The position numbers and the translations under genes are program-made. DNA of 5,688 nt from Bacteroidota bacterium. GTDB taxonomy: Bacteria > Bacteroidota > Ignavibacteria > Ignavibacteriales > Melioribacteraceae. Below are positions 1 through 5,688 of this stretch, in pieces (the first letter of the stretch is position 1; every line of letters begins with the position of its first letter). The DNA is taken from positions 1 through 5,688 of the forward strand of contig JAKAHQ010000136.1 of the NCBI GenBank assembly GCA_021814855.1, written 5' to 3'. A model generated the notes under the pieces. The model saw only the letters and a list, made by a program, of their open reading frames with translations, did no database searches and was not told where the DNA came from.

Positions 1-1
1 A

Positions 2-1120
2 TATTTAAACGATGCCGATAAAAAAACTCTGCAAAATCTTTTTGCCAATGGGGGAACCGTTACTACCGATGCCCAAATACAATTGTTCGCTATTGCAATA
101 AGTCCCAGCGAAAAGTTCGGCGCTGTTGCATTCTCTATCAGCGATGTTATCTCATCCAATCTTACATTTCCCAAAGGAATAGTTGATCTAGGTTTAGAGG
201 GCAATCTTCCGAACCGCGTTTACAACTTTAACGATACAAAACTGAAATCGTGGTGGCTGAGAAAATATTCAATTTCTTACGCGAGAAATTTAAATTTTTT
301 TCCGGCGTTTAAAAACGTTTCGTTCGGCGCTTCTTTTAATATAATCAACGGCTACGCTTACGTCGGGTTGGATCATGTAAATACCGAGTTGCAGACCGGT
401 TCGGGAAATGTTATCACCGGCAAAGGAGATTTTCTTGCGCACTCGGCGTTCTCGCCGGATTTTAATGTTAAGTATAATTTTGATTCTACTTATCAGAAAA
501 AAGATGCTAACTTTTCGCTGTTCCCAAAACCTGCCGGAACAGGCTTGGGAATTGATTTGGGTCTGAGCTTAGAGCTTAATGATGTATGGTCGTTCGGCAT
601 AGCGGTTACAGACATAGGGAGCGTTAATTGGAATAACAATGTGGCGGAGTATTCCTCGAACCAGCCGATTTATTTGGATGACCTTTCGAGTAAGTCTCAA
701 AGGGATTCGTTGGAAAAAGCGCTGACCGGTAAAGACAGCGGAAAATACATTAAAGAAATTTCAACCCCGCTCGCAACGGCGTTTCGGTTCGGAGCGGCTT
801 GCCGGTTAGATCGGTTAATGGATGGAAATTTTCCGGGCAGAATGCTTCTCGCGTTCGACTACAATCAAGGGTTTAATGAGCAGCCGACAAATTCAACCAA
901 ACCGAGATTTTCACTTGGCGCCGATTGGGTTCTTGGAGTGTTTGCTTTTCGAACAGGTTTTTCGTTCGGAGGATTCGACAAGTTTAACTGGGGATTAGGC
1001 GTCGGATTCGATTTTAAAATTCTTGAACTTAATTTTGGTACATCCGATATGCAATCCGCTGTCTCTCCAAACTCCGCAAAACGAATTACGGTTGGAATGG
1101 ATTCAAGATGGAAATTTTAA
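2..1120 (+). CDS. DUF5723-like outer-membrane beta-barrel protein, 5' end missing
   Basis: The reading frame is open to the left edge of the window, so the true start lies outside; the TTG at 83 is internal. 372 codons are visible, ending at TAA 1118-1120. The protein alternates short amphipathic strands rich in aromatic residues and glycine with polar loops (for example FGASFNIINGYAYVGL, GLGIDLGLSLELNDVWSFGI, FNWGLGVGFDFKILEL) and ends RWKF. A C-terminal aromatic residue on the last strand is the usual signal for outer-membrane barrel assembly. The start of the visible part (YLNDADKKTLQNLF, then a Gly-Gly-Thr turn) resembles the early region of DUF5723 proteins, which are predicted outer-membrane proteins of Bacteroidota and relatives. 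Family assignment is from memory of pattern, not a search. The specific function and ligand are unknown. It is convergent with ada and is not part of the methionine group. Confidence 0.7.
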   Translation, partial: YLNDADKKTLQNLFANGGTVTTDAQIQLFAIAISPSEKFGAVAFSISDVISSNLTFPKGIVDLGLEGNLPNRVYNFNDTKLKSWWLRKYSISYARNLNFFPAFKNVSFGASFNIINGYAYVGLDHVNTELQTGSGNVITGKGDFLAHSAFSPDFNVKYNFDSTYQKKDANFSLFPKPAGTGLGIDLGLSLELNDVWSFGIAVTDIGSVNWNNNVAEYSSNQPIYLDDLSSKSQRDSLEKALTGKDSGKYIKEISTPLATAFRFGAACRLDRLMDGNFPGRMLLAFDYNQGFNEQPTNSTKPRFSLGADWVLGVFAFRTGFSFGGFDKFNWGLGVGFDFKILELNFGTSDMQSAVSPNSAKRITVGMDSRWKF

Positions 1121-1161
1121 TTGGTGAAAAGTTGCCCCTGATCGGTTGTCGGTATCACCAA
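1121..1161. repeat. Inverted repeat in the convergent gap (possible weak terminator)
   Basis: TTGGTGA at 1121-1127 is matched by TCACCAA at 1155-1161, a perfect 7-base inverted repeat with a 27-base loop. It sits directly after the stop codon of the outer-membrane protein gene and 16 bases past the ada stop. Its place between convergent genes suggests a role in ending transcription. However, the loop is long and neither side has a convincing U-tract, so this is only a candidate. Confidence 0.2.
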
Positions 1162-1176
1162 CTATCCGGTCACCTA

Positions 1177-2244
1177 TCAGCATTTGTTGTTAAGTTCGAG
1201 AGAAAGTAGTTTTTTTTTCCGCCAAAGTCCGCCGCCGTAACCGCCAAGGTTTCCATTTTTATTAACAACTCGATGGCAGGGAATAACGATGGCTATCCTG
1301 TTCAAACCGTTTGCGTGTCCTACCGCTCTCTGGCCGTTGGGGACATCAACTTTATTTGCGAGCGCCTCGTAGGAAAGAGTTTTTCCGTACGGAATTTTTA
1401 AAAGCTCATTCCATACTTTTTGCTGGAAGGAACTTCCAGGGTAGAGGATAGGCACGGAAAAATTTTCAAGCTTGCCTTCAAAATATTTTTCCAGTTCGTT
1501 CTTCAATTGAATAATGTATTTGTTTTCGCCAGGAACAATCGAACACTTAAAATATTTTCGCAGCGTGGCAAATTGAGCGTCCAGCATTCTTCGATCCGAA
1601 AATTCGAGCAGGCAAATCCCTTTGCTGTTAGCTGCTGCAATCAATGGTCCCATCGGACTTTCAATCAAGCTCGTAACAATATAATCTTCCGTTTTGCTCT
1701 TGCCCGGCGGAGTTCCAAACGTTTTTGAAAATGCTTCACGGAAGCCGCTGTGTGATTCGTATCCGTGTCCTAATGCTACATCGTCAAGTTCTTTTCCCTC
1801 CCGGATTTTTTCGAATGAAATTCCGAGCCGTCTTCCTCTGCAATATGCCTGGAAAGTCATGCCGTAATTCTTTAAGAAGTATCTCCGGGCGCGTGCCGGG
1901 TCAATTTTAATCGATCGTAAAAATGAATCGTTATACCGAGCTGTAGGATTTTCATCGATCAACAGCAGCAACTTTGCAACCCATTCTGGGGGTGTGCCGC
2001 TTATTTCCATCGGTCTGCATCTTTTGCAAGGACGGTAGCCGGCAAAAACAGCTTCCTTAGCAGAGGAAAAATATTCTACGTTTTTGGGAAGAGGTTTTCT
2101 TGCCGAACAGGAAGGGCGGCAGAAAATACCAGTGCTTCTAACAGCTAGAAAAAATATTCCGTCATAAGATGAATCGCTTTTTAAATATGCCTGCTGCATC
2201 TCCGGCACTGAAGGCAAAGCGTGTAGTTCTACAGTTGCTTCCAT
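1177..2244 (-). CDS. ada: Ada: bifunctional alkylation-response regulator and O6-methylguanine-DNA methyltransferase
   Basis: Suicide DNA-repair protein that takes methyl groups from phosphotriesters and O6-methylguanine and, once methylated, typically activates alkylation-response genes. With the chosen start it has 355 residues, close to E. coli Ada (354). Three domains are intact. The N-terminal Ada zinc domain has the four cysteines in the motifs FCRPSC (C42, C46) and PCKRC (C73, C76); C42 aligns with the methyl-accepting Cys38 of E. coli Ada. An AraC-type helix-turn-helix region follows at about residues 85-185, including ALGHGYESHSGFREAFSKTF. The C-terminal methyltransferase domain carries the active-site motif IPCHRVV with nucleophile C323, and GQRAVGHANGLN before it. 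I chose ATG 2244-2242 because GAAAGG lies 6 bases upstream and the extra 16 residues from the ATG at 2292 are unlike the family. It lies 86 bases after metX on the same strand, so it could be cotranscribed or have its own promoter. No clear Ada box was found. Confidence 0.95.
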   Translation of the reverse strand: MEATVELHALPSVPEMQQAYLKSDSSYDGIFFLAVRSTGIFCRPSCSARKPLPKNVEYFSSAKEAVFAGYRPCKRCRPMEISGTPPEWVAKLLLLIDENPTARYNDSFLRSIKIDPARARRYFLKNYGMTFQAYCRGRRLGISFEKIREGKELDDVALGHGYESHSGFREAFSKTFGTPPGKSKTEDYIVTSLIESPMGPLIAAANSKGICLLEFSDRRMLDAQFATLRKYFKCSIVPGENKYIIQLKNELEKYFEGKLENFSVPILYPGSSFQQKVWNELLKIPYGKTLSYEALANKVDVPNGQRAVGHANGLNRIAIVIPCHRVVNKNGNLGGYGGGLWRKKKLLSLELNNKC

Positions 2245-2250
2245 AATAAT

Positions 2251-2256
2251 CCTTTC
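2251..2256 (-). promoter_or_regulatory. Ribosome binding site of ada
   Basis: On the - strand GAAAGG is followed by ATTATT and then ATG at 2244. The 6-base spacing is near optimal, and this site decides between the two in-frame ATG codons (2292 and 2244) in favour of the shorter protein. Confidence 0.7.
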
Positions 2257-2330
2257 AAAAAATCGCGGAAGCAAAATATAATTCGTTGGCAATTACGTCC
2301 ACCGAAAAATGAACATGGATGTGAAATAGT

Positions 2331-3464
2331 TTAAATAGAATCGATAAATTTTGAAATCATCGGATTCAACTGGTCGAACTCGATCAGGAACGCGTCGTGT
2401 CCGTGCGGCGAGCTTATCTCAAAATATTCCGATCCGGGAATTAAAGAAGCGATTTCTTTTTGCTCGCCGGCGGGATATAAAACGTCGGTATCAATTCCAA
2501 CGCATAAAGTTTTTGCTTCTATGCCGCCGAGAGTTTCTTTTAATGAAGAGCGGTTCCTCGTTACATCATGAAGATCCATTGCGTTTGCAATGTAAAGATA
2601 TGTGTTGGCGTCGAAGCGATTAACCAGCTTGTCTCCCTGGTAGCGCAAATAACTTTCGATTTGGAAAAACGGTTTATCGTTCAAGGCAGATGAAGACTTC
2701 GCAATCTCTCTCCCGAATTTTTGCGCAAAACTCGGATTGCTGCGATACGAAATCATTGCGAGCATACGCGCGGTAGATAAACCATTGTGCGGCTGTTCGG
2801 TGTAATCGCCGTTATTCCACGCGGGGTCATCCATTATGGCTTTGCGGCACACTTCATTAAATCCTATTGCCCAGGCCGAATGTTGAGCCGAAGTTGCTAT
2901 GGGAATAATGCTTTCAACAAAATCGGGATACATCAATGCCCATTCGAGAGCCTGCATTCCGCCGAGCGATCCGCCGCTGATAGTTTTTAATTTTTTTACG
3001 CCGACGTGATTAAGAAGTTTGTATTGAAGATTTACCATGTCGCGCACGGTCATTTGCGGAAAGCTCAAGCCGTACTTTTTGCCGGTGGCGGGGTTTATGG
3101 AAACCGGGCCACTTGTTCCGTAACAGCTGCCGAGAAAATTGGAACAGACAATAAAATATTTTGTCGGGTCGAATGCTTTGCCGCTGCCTACAACGCCGTC
3201 CCACCAGCCGACGGTGTTTGAATTTTTGTGATCGATCCCTTTGACGTCGTAATTATAATCTGCGGCATGTGCGTCCCCCGTTAAAGCGTGGCAAATTAAA
3301 ATTGCGTTTGTGCCGTCGGCGTTCAGCTCGCCGTAGGTTTCGTATGCTACGTCTACGGAAGAAATTTCTTTACCCGATTCAAAAACAAATTTTTCGTAGA
3401 AGGTGATTTTTTTTGTGTCAGCGTGTCTATCCAAAATATTTTTCCGTTTAGGTGTTAGAGACAA
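2331..3464 (-). CDS. metX: Homoserine O-acetyltransferase (MetX)
   Basis: Alpha/beta-hydrolase fold enzyme that transfers an acyl group, expected to be acetyl from acetyl-CoA, to homoserine, the first committed step of methionine synthesis. 377 residues from the TTG used here, normal for the family. Landmarks: AYETYGELN (about 40-48), the oxyanion-region motif [13 protein letters not shown] (58-70), GSCYGTSGP (112-120), the nucleophile elbow GGSLGGMQ with Ser166, Asp327 in DTDVLYP, and His356 in SPHGHDAFL, which complete the Ser-Asp-His triad. There is no in-frame ATG near the start. The frame is closed by TGA at 3495-3497, leaving TTG 3464 or TTG 3434 (residue 11), the latter with a weak GGA about 8 bases upstream. 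The N-terminus is therefore uncertain by about ten residues. It lies 121 bases after metY on the same strand and supplies the MetY substrate. Acetyl rather than succinyl specificity is inferred from the family and from the adjacent metY. Confidence 0.95.
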   Translation of the reverse strand: MSLTPKRKNILDRHADTKKITFYEKFVFESGKEISSVDVAYETYGELNADGTNAILICHALTGDAHAADYNYDVKGIDHKNSNTVGWWDGVVGSGKAFDPTKYFIVCSNFLGSCYGTSGPVSINPATGKKYGLSFPQMTVRDMVNLQYKLLNHVGVKKLKTISGGSLGGMQALEWALMYPDFVESIIPIATSAQHSAWAIGFNEVCRKAIMDDPAWNNGDYTEQPHNGLSTARMLAMISYRSNPSFAQKFGREIAKSSSALNDKPFFQIESYLRYQGDKLVNRFDANTYLYIANAMDLHDVTRNRSSLKETLGGIEAKTLCVGIDTDVLYPAGEQKEIASLIPGSEYFEISSPHGHDAFLIEFDQLNPMISKFIDSI

Positions 3465-3495
3465 AAGAATAAAATGAATTTCGATTCTTACGTTT

Positions 3496-3511
3496 CAAAT
3501 GTATTACATTT
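3496..3511 (-). promoter_or_regulatory. Candidate metX -10/-7 box with overlapping palindrome
   Basis: On the - strand TACATTTG (3503-3496) fits the TAnnTTTG box of Bacteroidota-type promoters and is identical to the -10 of the promoter before the metY leader. It overlaps a perfect palindrome, AAATGTA (3497-3503), T, TACATTT (3505-3511). No convincing -35 or -33 element is placed correctly upstream (the 17-base position reads AACTAA), so it may be a weak or activated internal promoter for metX, or chance in AT-rich DNA. Confidence 0.25.
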
Positions 3512-3539
3512 TTGAAAAACTTAGTTATAAAAGATTGTT

Positions 3540-3564
3540 GGGCGAACAAGGGTTTTGTTCGCCC
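3540..3564 (-). terminator. Stem-loop after metY (partial terminator or mRNA-stability hairpin)
   Basis: A perfect 10-base-pair stem, GGGCGAACAA (3540-3549) with TTGTTCGCCC (3555-3564) and a 5-base loop, begins 21 bases after the metY stop. On the - strand it is followed by AACAATCTTTTATAAC, so the U-rich part is weak and displaced. Full termination seems unlikely with metX directly downstream. Reduced read-through or protection of the metY message from 3' decay is more plausible. Confidence 0.5.
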
Positions 3565-3585
3565 ATTTAAATCCTGGAATTGAAA

Positions 3586-4993
<1,408 letters not shown>

Positions 4994-4996
<3 letters not shown>

Positions 4997-5092
4997 AGGC
5001 GTACAACACCACATGCACATAATCATTGCCATATGGTTTAATACCGAAGTTGAATAGTTTGCAGTGCCTTCAAAATAAAAATTTTTGTTCAT
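4994..5092 (-). CDS. Leader peptide 2, Met/Cys-rich
   Basis: Short reading frame whose last 12 residues are MAMIMCMWCCTP, with four Met and three Cys in that stretch, ending in TGA at 4996-4994. The frame is open upstream to ATG 5092 (32 residues, N-terminus MNKNFYFEG) and to ATG 5101 (35 residues). The ATG codons at 5032 or 5026 would give a 12- or 10-residue peptide. None of these starts has a clear Shine-Dalgarno site, so the start is unsettled; I give 5092 because it leaves room for a ribosome to load before the control codons. The stop codon lies inside the antiterminator segment. It is probably not a functional protein: the act of translation would be what matters. The Cys29-Cys30 pair is placed so that stalling there still leaves at least part of the segment exposed, so this module may sense Cys as well as Met. 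Confidence 0.65.
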
Positions 5093-5116
5093 AATGTTCA
5101 TATTCGTTCGAGATAT

Positions 5117-5148
5117 AAAAAAAGCCCTTCGTGTTTTCGAAGGGCTTT
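5117..5148 (-). terminator. Intrinsic terminator 1 (upstream attenuator)
   Basis: On the - strand AAAGCCCTTCG (5148-5138), a 6-base loop and CGAAGGGCTTT (5131-5121) form a perfect 11-base-pair stem that ends in a run of seven T (5123-5117). This is a strong intrinsic terminator placed 22 bases after the leader 1 stop codon. The central stem sequence AAGCCCTTC/GAAGGGCTT is the same as in terminator 2. Confidence 0.9.
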
Positions 5149-5181
5149 CTAAAATTAATTTGGAAGAAGATTAGCCCTTCG
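5138..5181 (-). promoter_or_regulatory. Antiterminator pairing of module 1
   Basis: CGAAGGGCT (5181-5173), formed by the last codons and first base of the stop of leader 1, is perfectly complementary to AGCCCTTCG (5146-5138), the 5' arm of terminator 1. This gives a 9-base-pair helix across a 26-base loop that is mutually exclusive with the terminator. The segment is identical to the terminator's own 3' arm, so the leader end acts as its competitor. Confidence 0.7.
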
Positions 5182-5245
5182 TACAAAATAGCATCATCAT
5201 ACACATCCAGTTCATTGCGATGATATTTTTTCCGAAAAGTTTCAT
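5171..5245 (-). CDS. Leader peptide 1, Met-rich
   Basis: A 24-codon frame starting MKLFGKNIIA and ending MNWMCMMMLFCTKG, TAA at 5173-5171. It has six Met (one the start) and two Cys in 24 residues, including three consecutive ATG codons at 5200-5192. A weak AAGAGA site lies about 9 bases before ATG 5245, and the predicted transcription start lies about 34 bases upstream. The final codons ACG AAG GGC TAA contain the segment that competes with terminator 1. Stalling at the ATG cluster or at Cys15 would leave that segment essentially free, whereas stalling at Cys21 would cover it, so this module should answer mainly to charged Met-tRNA. The peptide itself is not expected to have a separate job. 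It lies in a different frame from a 75-codon open frame across the region, which I reject. Confidence 0.75.
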   Translation of the reverse strand: MKLFGKNIIAMNWMCMMMLFCTKG

Positions 5246-5280
5246 CTGTGATTTCTCTTTTTACATGGTTAAATAACTTG

Positions 5281-5296
5281 TGGCAAATGTATGCCA
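5281..5296. promoter_or_regulatory. Palindrome over the -10 box, possible operator
   Basis: TGGCA (5281-5285), 6 bases, TGCCA (5292-5296) is a perfect 5-base inverted repeat that encloses the -10 element of the metY leader promoter. A dimeric repressor bound here would block the promoter. No regulator gene is in the window and the arms are short, so this is a candidate only. Confidence 0.3.
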
Positions 5297-5314
5297 AAAT
5301 AGGTGCCGTGTCAA
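5284..5314 (-). promoter_or_regulatory. Promoter of the metY-metX leader
   Basis: On the - strand TTGACA (5314-5309) is followed by exactly 17 bases and TACATT (5291-5286), extended to TACATTTG. The first element is a perfect sigma70 -35. The second matches the sigma70 -10 at four of six positions and also the Bacteroidota TAnnTTTG box, with TTG 20 bases upstream as the -33 element. Transcription would start near 5280-5277. It begins 27 bases past the stop codon of the PhoH gene, with no terminator seen between them. Confidence 0.75.
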
Positions 5315-5340
5315 GAATATTTTTGTATTGCTCAGAAATA

Positions 5341-5688
5341 TTAAAGCAAATTGCTCGCTAGTTCGGCTAACTCCGATCTCTCGCCTTTCTCAAGATTAAC
5401 GTGCGCGTACAATTTTTGACCTTTAAAGTGTTCTATCAGATACGAAAGTCCGTTGGACTGAGCGTCGAGATACGGATGATCGATCTGGTAGATGTCGCCT
5501 GTCAAAACAATTTTGGCTCCCTCGCCCGCGCGCGTAATAATTGTTTTTATTTCGTGCGGCGTAAGGTTCTGCGCTTCATCAACTATAAAAAAAATCCTCT
5601 GTAAGCTTCTGCCGCGTATGTAGGAAAGCGGCTCGATAACAAGCTTTTCATCCTTTGTCATGTTTGAAATTAATTGACTCTGTTTATC
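5341..5688 (-). CDS. PhoH-family ATPase, PhoH2/YlaK type, C-terminal end only
   Basis: The frame is open to the right edge; 115 codons are visible, ending TAA 5343-5341, so the ATG at 5661 is internal. Motifs: [11 protein letters not shown], then [34 protein letters not shown] when read in order (Walker B aspartate and glutamate in VDEAQ, then the TGD sensor), [21 protein letters not shown], and the C-terminal [14 protein letters not shown]. This pattern matches PhoH2 proteins such as YlaK, which join a PIN-type ribonuclease domain to a PhoH ATPase and are linked to RNA unwinding and cleavage. The Walker A motif and any PIN domain lie outside the window, so the full architecture cannot be confirmed. 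It ends 27 bases before the -35 of the metY leader promoter. Confidence 0.88.
   Translation of the reverse strand, partial: DKQSQLISNMTKDEKLVIEPLSYIRGRSLQRIFFIVDEAQNLTPHEIKTIITRAGEGAKIVLTGDIYQIDHPYLDAQSNGLSYLIEHFKGQKLYAHVNLEKGERSELAELASNLL

Noticed and set aside
1420..1910. Open frames on the + strand opposite ada
   Set aside because: They are antisense to a clearly conserved Ada protein, lack family-like sequence and are shadows of its codon pattern. The same applies to the + strand frames opposite metX and the PhoH gene.
2245..2330. Ada-box or own promoter before ada
   Set aside because: TATATTTTG near 2270 is one base off the TAnnTTTG spacing and has no partner at -35/-33. No adequate Ada-box match was found on either strand.
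5261..5266. ATG-TAA start-stop pair in the leader 5' region (another at 3504-3509 before metX)
   Set aside because: Start-stop pairs can stall ribosomes, but six bases recur easily by chance in AT-rich DNA, there is no ribosome site, and the metX copy would lie upstream of the candidate transcript start.
5070..5297. A 75-codon open frame on the - strand across the metY leader
   Set aside because: Its ATG lies between the -35 and -10 of the promoter, upstream of the expected transcript start. It runs through terminator 1, has no Shine-Dalgarno site and resembles no family. The Met/Cys leader frames in other registers explain the region better.

Overview
Organism. The window looks like chromosomal DNA of moderate GC from a Gram-negative bacterium of the Bacteroidota/Chlorobiota/Ignavibacteriota group. 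The clues are a DUF5723-like outer-membrane beta-barrel protein, clear Shine-Dalgarno sites before metY and ada (unlike most true Bacteroidota, more like Ignavibacteria or Chlorobi), and a promoter that fits both the sigma70 -35/-10 pattern and the TAnnTTTG -7 box of the phylum. An Ignavibacteria-type host is my best guess. It is an inference, not a demonstration.

Layout. At the left edge is the 3' part of a + strand gene for an outer-membrane protein (2-1120). It converges on a run of - strand genes, read here from right to left. These are the C-terminal end of a PhoH2/YlaK-type ATPase (5688-5341), a roughly 440-base regulatory leader (5340-4900), metY (4899-3586), metX (3464-2331) and ada (2244-1177). 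No insertion sequences, tRNAs, rRNAs or CRISPR arrays are visible.

How the genes work together. MetX acetylates homoserine, and MetY replaces the acetyl group with sulfide to give homocysteine. The pair is therefore the direct-sulfhydrylation entry to methionine. Ada is a three-domain alkylation-damage sensor and repair protein that lies downstream on the same strand but is functionally unrelated.

Main discovery. The metY leader seems to carry two transcription attenuators in series. After a good promoter (TTGACA, 17 bases, TACATTTG) comes a 24-codon leader peptide ending MNWMCMMMLFCTKG, then a strong intrinsic terminator. Next is a second short reading frame ending MAMIMCMWCCTP, then a second terminator built on the same GAAGGGC stem, and then the metY ribosome site. 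In both modules the bases over the leader stop codon (CGAAGGGCT, and GAAGGG-A-CTCGTT) can pair with the 5' arm of the following terminator. A ribosome that reaches the stop codon would hide this segment and let the terminator form. A ribosome stalled on the Met or Cys codons would leave it free to form an antiterminator. This is trp/his-style attenuation logic applied to Met/Cys, in tandem. I saw no SAM riboswitch consensus in the region, though I could not run a covariance search.
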